Positions 1 through 11,400 of a stretch of 64,000 nt of DNA are shown here, in pieces; the stretch's first letter is position 1, and each line of letters starts with the position of its first letter. The position numbers were made by a program, and so were the translations under genes. Source of the stretch: a virus; the IMG/VR virus record IMGVR_UViG_3300021197_001243, positions 19,757-83,756 of that record. One strand, 5' to 3'. The notes under the pieces were generated by a model. That model was not told where the DNA came from. It made no database searches and was given only the letters and a program-made list of their open reading frames with translations.

Positions 1-402
1 AATACAAGTAAGATAGAGGATAGACTACTAGCAGTAGAAAGATTTATACATGCAGGGTACGATGTACATCTTAACTTCTCACCCGTAGTATATTACGATG
101 GGTGGGAAAAAGATTATACAGAGTTGTTTCATCTTGTAGATGATATTGTAACATACAAAGACAAGGTTAAAGCAGAGGTTATATTTCTAACTCACAATGC
201 TAAGAAGCACTGGCATAATCTCGAGAACAATGTACCGGGGGAGGAGTTATTGTGGACCCCAGATGTACAAGAAGTTAAAAAATCTCAGTACGGTGGTGAT
301 AATGTACGTTATAAGTTAGGTCTTAAGTCAGATCTTATAGCGCAGTTTAAGGATATACACGGATCCATAATACCGTGGAATACTATTAGATACATTTTTT
401 AA
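1..402 (+). CDS. Spore photoproduct lyase-like radical SAM protein, C-terminal part (5' end outside window)
   Basis: The reading frame is open from base 1 to the TAA at 400-402, so only the last 133 residues are visible. The segment TSKIEDRLLAVERF, HAGYDVHLNFSPVVYY and DGWEKDYTELF lines up with the C-terminal part of Bacillus SplB as I recall it (TSPLDKRIEAAV, AGYPLGFIVAPIYIHEGWEEGYRHLF). The tail with the RYKLG stretch also fits. Family members use a 4Fe-4S cluster and S-adenosylmethionine to reverse the spore photoproduct thymine dimer. The CxxxCxxC cluster motif would lie upstream and cannot be checked. A TTG at 124 is not the true start. A role in repairing UV-damaged phage DNA is inference; another radical SAM activity is possible. 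Confidence 0.8.
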   Translation, partial: NTSKIEDRLLAVERFIHAGYDVHLNFSPVVYYDGWEKDYTELFHLVDDIVTYKDKVKAEVIFLTHNAKKHWHNLENNVPGEELLWTPDVQEVKKSQYGGDNVRYKLGLKSDLIAQFKDIHGSIIPWNTIRYIF

Positions 403-536
403 TGAAAAGATTCCAAACTCGTAGAATAACACTTAGAAATACTCTTATACTAAAAAAGTATGGGTTTCCACTTTTCTTTATGATGAATATACTAAGTACA
501 ATACTTGTAGTGACAATGGTAAAGTACTGGTGGTAA
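402..536 (+). CDS. Small single-span membrane peptide (44 residues)
   Basis: The ATG at 402 shares its A with the TAA of the lyase-like gene (TAATG), so translation is probably coupled. The peptide has a strongly basic first third (MKRFQTRRITLRN) and then one hydrophobic stretch from about residue 21 to 41 (GFPLFFMMNILSTILVVTMV), ending KYWW. That pattern predicts a single membrane helix with the basic N-terminus inside. No family is recognised. It is the last gene before the convergent late block. Confidence 0.5.
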   Translation: MKRFQTRRITLRNTLILKKYGFPLFFMMNILSTILVVTMVKYWW

Positions 537-545
537 ACTAAATTT

Positions 546-568
546 CAGGGTCTCTTTAAGGGGCCCTG
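546..568. terminator. Bidirectional intrinsic terminator between convergent genes
   Basis: CAGGGTCTC (546-554) pairs with GGGGCCCTG (560-568) around a TTTAA loop. The nine base pairs include G-T wobbles. AT-rich tracts flank both sides. It sits between the + strand gene ending at 536 and the - strand gene ending at 572, where both transcripts need to stop. Confidence 0.7.
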
Positions 569-571
569 GAA

Positions 572-3500
572 TTATTCTATTTGTCCTACAAATTTTATAA
601 ATTGGTTATAGCCTGGTACAAAAGTTTCTGCTACTTCTCTTGGAAAACCTTTTGTCCTTGCATCTAACTCTTCACCTTTAAATGTTGCAGAGGTACTTCT
701 ATATCCTGCTTTTACTAGAGCAAATGCATCATCTACTAGACCTAAAGTAGGGATTGCAGATTGATTTAATTTTTGCAATTCTAAAGGATTCATTGCAAAA
801 GTAGTTTCAAGTATAACTTTTGCTAGTATGTCAGATAATAATCGTGTACCATAGTTGGTATTTTTTAAAGGCTCATCATCATCATTAAATCCTCTTGCTC
901 CGAACAGCATTCCTATAAGAGATAGTGTAAGAACTATTCGTGCCTCTGCAAGAAATGACCTTGTAGATGCCTCTCTCATTTCAATATATGATTCAAGATC
1001 TACTTGAAGCATATCAGGATCAGTAGTATTTGCTTTTACAAAATCTAATTCTAATTGTATTGCAGCTCTTTGCCTTTTATATCTTTCTTCTTTTGCCTCA
1101 CTCCATTTATTTTTAGATTCAAGTCTTGCTTTTCTTTCGGCACTTACAGTATAAGATCGTAAAAAGGCAAGATGTGAAAATGCATTATAAACTCTTTCTA
1201 AAGCTGCTGCTGTTGATGCTAAGTATCCGTTAGTTTCATCTGTAGACTGCTTACCAAGAATAGCTCGCATTCCCCCAATAAATCTACCTTCTACAGGAGC
1301 ATCTTCGATATAATCATATCGTCTTCCCCCATATCTTTTAAGTACAAATGCAGGTGCCCACCATTTGAATGTACCTAGTAATCTAAAAGCTAATTCTGTG
1401 TGAGCTGCCACTATATTATCCTCTCCTTGCTCACCTTTTATTCCTCCTACTACCTTTTTTACTACCTGTCTAAACTGTGTAAATGCTTCATCAGGTAAAG
1501 CATCTAAATCTACTACAACCTCTCCGGTTTTCTTATCCACTGTAGATTTCTCTGAAACTATCTCTAGTATTGATTTTGATCCTTCAGGTAATTGATTTAG
1601 CCTTTTTACAAGACCATCTTTACCTAATCCATAGTTTTGCATCATAGCTACAGCAACAGTTCTATCTATAGATCTATCTGTCATACCTAAAGGTTCATAC
1701 ATAAATGATGTATCAAGATTTCTTGTTAGCACAGTAGCATGCATTCTTCTTCCTCTATGATACTCTCTACCTTGTGTATGCAAGTTAAAATAGTCTGTTA
1801 TACCATAGTAAAAATCTCTATCCTTAGCAAACATTAGTAGAGAGTCTGATAGTTCTTTTGTTCCGTAATGAACTCCTCCCATACCTTCTACATATGTAAA
1901 TAAACTACCTGCTATTTTAGTAGATATTGCAAGTTTTACAGGTACAGATATCTTCATATAACTAAAAAGAGCGTTAAGCTTACTTACAAGCTTTTGCATA
2001 CTTACATTACCTATAATCTTATCCTTACTACTATAAGAATGTCCGTACATATAGTAGTTAAAGAATTGGTCAAATAATTTAAGAGTATCTGGATCTAGAC
2101 CTTCTTCATCTAATACAGGTTTACCTGATTCTCGTATTATTTCTGTTCCTCTTTTTGTAGATTTTGTTTTTAATTGCTGCCCTGCTAAATGTTTAGTATG
2201 TAATTGATGTCTTAAGAACAGCATTTCAGATTCTATCTTAGACTTTTCGATATAATTATAAATGCTTGCTCCCATCATATACATAGACCTAGACAAATCT
2301 CTTGATACAAGCTGAGAAGATTTATCTCCTTTTCTATTTTTAAGTGCATTTATAAAAGGTAACGGTACTTTTTGTATAGGATTACCCCCGCTTGTATCAT
2401 CTTCATCTACTTTGACAGCAAATCCTCTTGACCACCAATCTTGTATAAAATCTTTACTGAATATATCTTTTCCTCTTGTAAAATTTTCAATAAGAGTTTT
2501 TCTAACTGTAGGAATAGTATTGCCAGATAGATATACTCCATCCATTTCTTCATTATACTCTCTAAGCTGCTCTTTCCAAGCATTAAAGTATGTTAAAAGA
2601 GCCTCATTCCCAGGCTGATTAAGTTTTTCAAAACTTTCACTCCATACTTCTTTGGCATATTCAGGTTTTACTTCTAAGTACATCCAGTATTTAGGTGATG
2701 CCCAAGCAGAAGGGTTTCCTCCAAACACATTATAATTATCCTTAAAAGATTTTAGATACGCATTATAGGCTTTTCCTTTGTTAGGATATTCTCTTTTTAA
2801 GTACTCTATTCTTTTTTTAAGAGCTTTATTATAAGACTCTTTAGCCCCTTCTTTTATCTGGAATCTTTCTTTCATCCAGGCTACAGATTCTTTTTTTACT
2901 TCATCAGGTACACCTACTTTTTCTAGTACCTCTTCCCAAAACTCTTTTTTAAACATTGGGATAAGTTTTAACTCTTCTCCCGTATCCTCTATAAACATTT
3001 CATATACATCTACAAGAGACATATTTTTGCTTTCAGCATACAGTTGTAAAGACTCATCTAGGTTAAACCACTTTCTTCTAAGCTCTTCAACTCTACGAGC
3101 TATGATATCATGAGTAATATTTATTCTTCTTTTGCCTTCTTGGAATATAGGATTCTCAATTTGATCCATAACTATAAACTTGTCCAAGAATCCAAGTCCT
3201 GCATAAGGTATTGTAGTATCTAATCTAGAGTTTACTAAACTTCTCCTAAGAAGTTCTTCCTCTATAATTTCAACTGCATCTTCTACAGACCTACTTAATT
3301 CTGCTATGTCATCGTAAACAGCAGTTTTTTCTTTTTTAGTTTTTAAAGATTTAGCCTTACGAACCATCACAGCGTTTATATCAGAAAACATTTGTAACAG
3401 ATCTAAAGAATGCTGTAATTCATCAAAAGACATATAGTTCTCTGAATCTTCATCTGAAATAGATGCATAATCAGTAGCTTTATTTATAGTCTCATTTAGA

Positions 3501-5491
3501 GTTTCAAGCAGCTCTCCAAGATTTGATTCTACTACTAATGATTGTACAGCTCTGTACAGTACATCTTTTTCTCTACGGATTTTTGCCGAAGGCTTCATTT
3601 TGTTTAGCTCTGTAAGCCTATTGTATATTTCTGACAACTTTGCATTTATTCTTTTGTCGTCAGTGTATTCTTTAGCTACAGATATATGCTGTAAGAACTT
3701 ATTTTTAGATTTACCTATATTAAAGGTGTTTATACCTGTAGGTATACCTGCCTTACTCCACGAAAAATCCATATGCCCAGGTATAATTCTAGACATCCTA
3801 ATTTTACCTATACTATAGTTATCAGATAAAGTAGTAGCATAGATTCCTAACTGTGAATCATAAGACTCTCTTTTACCTCCTCTAAAAGGATCAATAACTA
3901 TTTTTTTTGAAGCTCCTGCACCTTCAGTAAACTTTTGCTTAGGAGCTATAAACTTAAAGTCATAAATTGCTACGGATCCATCAGAAAACAAAAACAATAT
4001 ATCTATAGTACCTGCAGTATCAGTTGCTTTATCATAAACTTGTACCTCTGTAAATACTTCAAAGTCTTTATCTTTTGCTATAGTATCTTGAGTTTTACGT
4101 ACCTGTGTTAAAAGCCGTTTCATTTCTCCACGAAACTCTTTAAACATATTATCAGTAAGATCTGCTTTATACTTTACATCAGATTCAGTTAATTTAACTC
4201 TGCTATCTTCTAAATCTACAACAGAAGCTCCTTTCATTTTTGATGCCTCATCCTCTACAAGAAATTGTCCTACATTATGAAGATTTGTACCTGCGTCTCT
4301 AGCAAAAGCTGATTTAGGATTTTTTTGCATACCTTTTACAGCTTCAAGACCCCCCATATTTCTCATAAAGCTTATAGTAGAATCGTCTGTAGCTCTTCGA
4401 GTAACCATTTTAGTTGTACCATCCTCTTGCTCAAGCATATATCTCGCTATAACTCCTTGATCGTCTTCAAATAACTCAAAGTTTTTTATTTTACCTTCAG
4501 CTAACTCTTTTGTAATATCTGTTTTTATAGAAAGCTTATTATGTGTACTTATAAGTTCTCCTTTAATAAGTTCTGCTGGTGTAGCTGTACCTAATGACCT
4601 GAATAAAGTATTGTTGCTAGTGTTATCTATAGCATCTTGGTATTTTGTAAGATCGTTATTGAACATTTTGTATGCAGCTTTGACATACGGATCCTCTAAA
4701 TTGAACATGTTCTTTATAGCTTGCCATGCTCTTTTCCACCAACGACTCTCTCTATCATTGATATTTTCATCAGTGGCTCTATTAACCATTACCTTTGCAA
4801 TAGCTTCATCTATAATATCTTCTTCTGTATACTCTGATATAGCTGCTCTATATTTTGTAGATACCTCTGCATATTCAGGAGTAGTAAATATTCTAGAACG
4901 CATAGAATTATATAATGCACTCCCTGTATCTTTTAAAGCATTGACATAAAAATGAGTTATTTCCTCTGTAAGCTCTGACTCATTACCTAAAGTAGCCACT
5001 ATAGATTTATTTATAAGATCTGCTACAGCTACTCCTGCAATAAGATTACCTTCATTGTCAGTTAAAGTCTTTGCAACTTTAAAAGATATTCCAAGCTGAT
5101 TCATAATAAGCTTAAGACTGGCTTGTATGTTCCTTTCTGCTTCAGCTATTCTTTCTTGTACTATCTTTTCTTCTTTTTCCGGGGAAATATCTGCAAGCTC
5201 TTGAAACCTTTCTATTTGAGCCCCCCTAAATCTTACAAGTGTATTTCGTACAGTGGTATCTCTAAAATAAGAGTTTCCTCGTATAGCTTTAACCTGAGAA
5301 TCTTGTAAGTATACTACAGGCTCGGTCTGCATATCGTACGTAGTTTCTAATACGTCTTGAACACGGGCAGCTTCTTGATTAAACTTATATGCAGGCGCAG
5401 ATAGTTGGTATAACCTCCTACTCTCGTTGTACTCCATAAGGCCTTTTTCGACCATATTATTTATTATGTTGGATTCTATACTACAACTCAT
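572..5491 (-). CDS. Giant virion/ejection protein with a PD-(D/E)XK nuclease-like domain
   Basis: 1639 residues, last gene of the late block. The start codon shares its A with the stop of the upstream 4324-residue gene (TAATG). Around residues 470-570 there is a RecB/Cas4-type nuclease signature: TEVQVYD, then AGTIDILFLF (Asp), a strand ending AIYDFKF (the D-x-K pair), and a glutamine motif SYDSQLGIYATTL. The rest is mostly helical and charged. One hydrophobic helix lies near the C-terminus (IVLTLSLIGMLFGARGF). By position it belongs to the crAss-like group of very large proteins packaged with the polymerase and injected into the host. Degradation or processing of host DNA on entry is inference. 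The nuclease fold call rests on motifs only. Confidence 0.6.
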   Translation of the reverse strand: MSCSIESNIINNMVEKGLMEYNESRRLYQLSAPAYKFNQEAARVQDVLETTYDMQTEPVVYLQDSQVKAIRGNSYFRDTTVRNTLVRFRGAQIERFQELADISPEKEEKIVQERIAEAERNIQASLKLIMNQLGISFKVAKTLTDNEGNLIAGVAVADLINKSIVATLGNESELTEEITHFYVNALKDTGSALYNSMRSRIFTTPEYAEVSTKYRAAISEYTEEDIIDEAIAKVMVNRATDENINDRESRWWKRAWQAIKNMFNLEDPYVKAAYKMFNNDLTKYQDAIDNTSNNTLFRSLGTATPAELIKGELISTHNKLSIKTDITKELAEGKIKNFELFEDDQGVIARYMLEQEDGTTKMVTRRATDDSTISFMRNMGGLEAVKGMQKNPKSAFARDAGTNLHNVGQFLVEDEASKMKGASVVDLEDSRVKLTESDVKYKADLTDNMFKEFRGEMKRLLTQVRKTQDTIAKDKDFEVFTEVQVYDKATDTAGTIDILFLFSDGSVAIYDFKFIAPKQKFTEGAGASKKIVIDPFRGGKRESYDSQLGIYATTLSDNYSIGKIRMSRIIPGHMDFSWSKAGIPTGINTFNIGKSKNKFLQHISVAKEYTDDKRINAKLSEIYNRLTELNKMKPSAKIRREKDVLYRAVQSLVVESNLGELLETLNETINKATDYASISDEDSENYMSFDELQHSLDLLQMFSDINAVMVRKAKSLKTKKEKTAVYDDIAELSRSVEDAVEIIEEELLRRSLVNSRLDTTIPYAGLGFLDKFIVMDQIENPIFQEGKRRINITHDIIARRVEELRRKWFNLDESLQLYAESKNMSLVDVYEMFIEDTGEELKLIPMFKKEFWEEVLEKVGVPDEVKKESVAWMKERFQIKEGAKESYNKALKKRIEYLKREYPNKGKAYNAYLKSFKDNYNVFGGNPSAWASPKYWMYLEVKPEYAKEVWSESFEKLNQPGNEALLTYFNAWKEQLREYNEEMDGVYLSGNTIPTVRKTLIENFTRGKDIFSKDFIQDWWSRGFAVKVDEDDTSGGNPIQKVPLPFINALKNRKGDKSSQLVSRDLSRSMYMMGASIYNYIEKSKIESEMLFLRHQLHTKHLAGQQLKTKSTKRGTEIIRESGKPVLDEEGLDPDTLKLFDQFFNYYMYGHSYSSKDKIIGNVSMQKLVSKLNALFSYMKISVPVKLAISTKIAGSLFTYVEGMGGVHYGTKELSDSLLMFAKDRDFYYGITDYFNLHTQGREYHRGRRMHATVLTRNLDTSFMYEPLGMTDRSIDRTVAVAMMQNYGLGKDGLVKRLNQLPEGSKSILEIVSEKSTVDKKTGEVVVDLDALPDEAFTQFRQVVKKVVGGIKGEQGEDNIVAAHTELAFRLLGTFKWWAPAFVLKRYGGRRYDYIEDAPVEGRFIGGMRAILGKQSTDETNGYLASTAAALERVYNAFSHLAFLRSYTVSAERKARLESKNKWSEAKEERYKRQRAAIQLELDFVKANTTDPDMLQVDLESYIEMREASTRSFLAEARIVLTLSLIGMLFGARGFNDDDEPLKNTNYGTRLLSDILAKVILETTFAMNPLELQKLNQSAIPTLGLVDDAFALVKAGYRSTSATFKGEELDARTKGFPREVAETFVPGYNQFIKFVGQIE

Positions 5492-8400
5492 TATTTTTTA
5501 CAAGTTAAAGGGTCTTTTTTACCTTTTTTAGGTTTACTCTGGGCTTTATTTTTATTTGCAATAGTGTAATTAGAATCTAAAAATATGGTATTTGTCATAT
5601 TTACAAGATTGGTGCTTCCTCTTACATCTATTGGTACAGAAACTCCTTCTTCGCCCTCTACAGGATTTCTAAAGTAAACTACTTCAGCTTTAGGTCTAGC
5701 TGCACCCTGTGCTATAGCTTGTTTAAAAGCTTTTTTAGACTTAGAAGTTAACTGATATGTAATAGGGTGAGTCTTTTTACTATACGTATTATTTTTAACT
5801 GCAATAGTCCTATCATTACGGTTATTCTCTAAAAAGTATTCAAAGTAATCTTCTATCCTACCGTTAAATACCATACCTGCATTTCCAGTTGCATACCTAT
5901 CTAAAGGATCTTCCATTAATCTCATAATTGAGTCTCCAGGTATTGTATTTAAGAATGAATTTCTTGCAGTTTCAATTCCGGTTTGAAGTAATGCTGTTTT
6001 AATAATATTTCTTGCTATATCAGGATATGTAGCTTCAACTTCTCTAAATCCATCATAGATACTATTCATTTCAAATGGAGTCATAGTTCTATTCAAAGGC
6101 TGAAGATAATCATTTGTCATGTCTTTACCCTCTCTAACAGGAGATATAACAGGTATGAGGTTCTGTATGAATGGATTATCTTTTAAAGGATGCTTTACTT
6201 TAGGATTTTGAATCGTTTCTATCTGCATTGCCATAGAGTCTTCTCCAAGCATAAGAGATTCTATATTATCTCCTAAATCTATTTCTTGATTTGAATCTTC
6301 TCTATATACAGGAATATTCTGCATTATAAATGATATAAATCCATTTTCATACTTATTCAAAATTTTTGCTCTTTCATCTACAGAAAGACCTCTAATATTA
6401 GGATTTGTATATATTTTTTGTATCCGTTTAAAGTCCACCATAAATGCAGCCTGCTGATCTTCTGTCAAAAATAGATCATTAAAAATAGTCTGCATGTCAT
6501 AGTTGTACATAGACAATGATCTCATAAATGTATCAGGTGTTCCTTTTTTAGCTATAAAATCTTCAAATCCTATTATATCTTGTTTAGAACCTAGTATATG
6601 TATTTGATCTGGCTCAAATGCTATAATTTCACCTAAGCCTTCTGTATCTATTATACCATCGTTACCTAAGTCTGAAAATCTTTTAGTATCACCAGGTTTA
6701 TTTATGGTCTCACTTAATCCAGGAGCATCGGTAATAGGATTTTTTAAATTTAAAACAACAGCCATTTTCACTTCCCCTACATGTGCATAGGCTGCCTTAT
6801 CGGAAGTGAAATAAAAACCATCACTTATTAATTTAGTTTTATCAAATTCTTCAAATTTTTCTTTTGTGTTATGATAAACAATATCTTTTACTTTACTCTC
6901 AGGGAATATAGTGTTTAGATAAGCATTGTACTGTTCTTCTGTACCTATCTCTGCTAGCTCAGGATTGGATTCAAATACTTCAGAGACACCTTCAGTAACC
7001 TCAGTTGCAGGTTGAGTAGTATTTATACTTGTTATTTTCTCAGCATTTTTAAACAGCCCTGTACTTAATGCACTTTTATACATATCTAAGATAACTCTAA
7101 GATGATTTCTGCTCTTAGGTATCTTAGTATCAAATGCTTGAGCCGTAACTATATTACCAAGAGTTTCACCTAGTTTGCTGTACATAAACATATCAGATAG
7201 TACTTGAAGCTGTACATACTTTTCTTCTTCAGTCATATCCTCTACATCTTTTGCCACCATAGGTTTAAGCATATCTGCACTTAAAAGGTACGTATCAGAT
7301 TCTGTAGGAGAAGTTTTAAAGTTTGTAGCATATAGCGTTCTAAGATCTTTAGATATTTCTTCATCATATATACTTTCTTCCATTACCTTACTTGTTCTAC
7401 TCCTACCTATTTCAAGCATTTGTAGGTAGTCTTTAACAATAGGCTGGTTAGCAAACATTGCTTGTGTACGTATATCTACTCCTACTCGAGTAAGGAACAT
7501 CCACATATTTGCATTGTCCGGAGTAATATTCAAAATGTGAAGTATAGGATTGTTCACAACATCTACAGAAGCGTTTGTAAACTGACTTATAGCATCAGAT
7601 ATACGCATAGTCCCTTCAACATTAGTCACTCTCCCTAAAGAATGTTCCATAGCTAATGGATCAAACCCTGTAAAGTTTATAGCTATCTCTTTAATAGCTC
7701 CTGTAGGAAGTTTAAGCTCATTATCAGTATCTAAAGTAAGTCCTGCTATTTGCCCTTTAATATGGTGCGTAGAACCAAGTGCTGCTATACCTACAAGTAC
7801 TTTACCTTTATTAAATGCTTCAGCTACCTCTATAAGATTAGGTATGCTAGTATCTGTATGGTAATCTGTAATAGTTGCTAAATCAGGTAGTCTTTTATCA
7901 CCTTTATAAATACCTTCTACAAGTTCATTAGTATTAGGATCTACACCTCCATTTAGCTCTAAAGCAATTGCCTCTAAGTCATTTGTATGCACAGGTTGTA
8001 GCCAGGTATCATATCTTTCCTCATTATTTATTTGCAATAACGTAATCATATCTTCCATTACAGCATTCTGCATAGCCCCCTTACTCTGTGAGTTGTACTT
8101 AGTGGCTTTTGGATTTTCAGCTTGCCATTCTTCAAAAGATTTAGAGAATACTTCTTGTTTAGCTATAATTTTTTTAATTCTAGCATATGATTTACGTATC
8201 TCTTTAGGATTAGAGTCAAAATACTGTGCTAGCTTATCCGCCTGTTCATTAGATATATCTTCTGCAGATTCTTTAAATAGCTCATCTGCTGTTTTTTCTC
8301 CAAAAATCTTACTTACAAAAGAGTCTGTAAGCATTTTTACAAGCTGATCTCTTTCTGCTACAGAATCCATTATGTCTTCCATCTCTTCAAGAGCCTTCAT

Positions 8401-11400
8401 ATTTCTATTCAGGATACGTTGCTCTGCATTATACCACTCTTCTAAAGAATCATAAAACTTTTCTTTTACAAGTTTACCTCCACGCATTCTATATGCTGGG
8501 AAATACAATACAAGTTTATCTATATCAAAGTCAGATCCTGACTTAGTAACCATTTCAGATGGAATTACCACTGTAGGACCTGCAGTTCTAGGTAAAAATC
8601 CTTTCACTTTAATAGCTTCAATAGAGTGAATACCGTCTGTAGGTATACGTATACCTATAAGTTCAAGTAGGTCAAGTTCTCCTACTTTAGTGTCTCCATC
8701 ATATATACCATCTTTTTTAATTATCATATCCTTACCCACCATCTCTTTAAAGTGATGTGGTAGATATACTTGCATATATTTATCTCCTTCAGTGTAAGCT
8801 TCAAGCTCATCAAGTCTCACTCCAGGTATACCATCTATTTTTGATGTTTCAAATCCTAGCGAAGACTGTTGTACATACATGTCCCCTTTAAATCTTTGAC
8901 GGATAACTCTCTTACCCGCAAGACTCCATAGTACTCCTTCAAGCCTTCCTTTATTAGACACTGCATCAAAGTACACAGGTTTTTTCTCTTCATTACGCTC
9001 TTCAAGATAATCTAAAGACGCAAGGAGTTGTTTAGGCATTTGACGTCTTAAACTCTCATTTTTAATAGCAGCTATAAACTTGCTGAAGTCATTGTTTATC
9101 ACTTCATAGTTCATAGTATTATCCTCATTCCTACCTTTTTCTTTTATACCAAACTCATCTAAAAGTTTAGTGTAAGCTTGCTCTGTAAGGCTGTTAAGAA
9201 CAGAATTATATCGTTCAATAGTAGGACTAAGAGCTTCAAATTCTGGACGAATAGCTCCGTTTTGAAATAAATCAGATAGTACTTGTACTCTTGCTTGTGT
9301 AGCAATCGGAGATGTACCTTTAAATTTAGAAGGCACTTCTAACTGTGTCCCCATAAATCTGTAGTCTATATTAACCACGTTAGAAGAATCTAAATTATTC
9401 TTTAACATGTCAGAGTTAAGTATAACTCCATCCTCCATAAGTTCTAACTGACTATCTTCTCCAGGTACACCAATCTTAAATGCAGATGGAAGTATAAGTC
9501 CCCCTAAAGTTTCTGAAGTAAGAAATTTGTACATATTTTCTATACCTGTAAATGTCTTATTCCCCATTTTTCCTAAACCAGGATATATAGGTGCAGCAGA
9601 CATTTTAAAGAAACCTGGTACTTGAGTATTTATATTGTCATTAGCGAGATATCCAAAATACTGGAATTTAAGAGGTGGGAATTTACCCATAACTTCATCA
9701 GTTATAGTATCTCCTCTATACATTACATTTTCATAGACTTTTTCTTGTGCAGGGCTCCAAGTATTTCCTCTTATAGCCATTTCTCTGTATGCAGGAAGAG
9801 TAAGTAAAAGTGTACCATCCGCTTTTTCAGCTGCTTTAGCATAAGCTGCAGCTACTTTTGGAGATAAAGAATCTATATACTCCTGTAAAAATGGAGTTAT
9901 ACGTGAAGGTTCTTTTACTACAACTAATTGTTCAAATCCATCTGCTACTTTTCCGTCAAATAGTGTAAATTCTGCATCTGTTTTATTGTTTTTTACTCTA
10001 GAGTTTTCAGAAGCGTTAAGCCATTCATTTAAGCCTTCATCTACATTAAATATGTCTTTTACACCTACAGCACCTTTTACTCTTTTAAATAAAGCTTTAT
10101 AAAATGCTGGATCTCCAAAAAACATTTTGAACATCTCATTTTTATAAATAGTCTGACGTACAACAACTGTTTCTACAAACTCTTGAAGTTTTTCTTTTGA
10201 TACATTATCAGGGAGTGTTTCTCCAAATCTAGCTCTATTTAGCCCATATAATTGATAGCTGTCATCTTCATTCTTAGAAACCACTTTAAGTTTATCCATA
10301 AACTCTATAAGTTCTTCTACATCTTCTTTTAAAACTTTTTCAATAGACTCAAAAAATGCATTGCTGTTAAGAGTTATAAATTCTTGTATATCATCTCTAG
10401 TGGCCTCTGCATTATTCATCATATTATTGAGGTGAGATGTCATGTCAGGATTAAGTTTTGACATAAGCTTTTTAAACATCCTCAACTTATTGATACGATC
10501 AGTGTAATCTTTTACATTAATTTGCTCTTCAGTCGCAGTGTTAGTAGCCACTATTTCATCTACTAAATATCCAAGTAGTGCATCTTTTGCTGACCGGATA
10601 TCCTTAAATTCCTTTATAGGGAATCTTATAGAGAAATCTGTAGCTATATCTGCCGCTTTAAGTACAGGCATTACACCTTCCATTATAGACTCTATATAGC
10701 TTGTAAGATTATCTGTAGGGCGCAGCTTAGAAGTTTTTACTCCTACTTGACCTGCACCCTCTATTGCAAGACCCTCACGTATCATTACATCCATTTTAAC
10801 ATTTGGATCGTCTCTAAGTGCTTTTAGAGTGAGGGAATTAAATGCATAAGGGTTTTTGTTAGGATTCTCTTTTGTAGGGAAATAATCTTTAAGCTCATCT
10901 ATAGGGGTATTTGCTATAGTGCTCATTTCATTGTTCATAGAAATGCTATAAACAAGTTTTCCTTCAGGATTTTGATGCTGGAACTCATACTCTATATTAG
11001 TAGTATCAAGTTCAAGCTTTGCAAGATGATTCATCCTTGTAACACTAAGAGATTCACTCCTGTCAAATAGTGCTGTAAGAGATGTAGTACCTGCTATTAT
11101 ATCTCCAAATACAAAGTCAATACCATTATCTATAGCATTTCTATATGTAGTGTCCGTACCAGGTAACATCATTTCATTTCTAGAATCTATCTGTAAGATT
11201 CCTTCTAACTTTTCTCTATTAGAGAATACTATTCCTAAATGTTCAAGGGCATCAAGTTTGTACCCATAATCTCTTGAGTTTTCTACAGCATTAAGTACTC
11301 CTTTTATAGTAAGTTTTCTATTTCCAAATTTGGATTTTACATCTTTATCAAATACAATATTGCCTCTCTCATCAAATTGCACATGTTTAGATGTCCGTGT

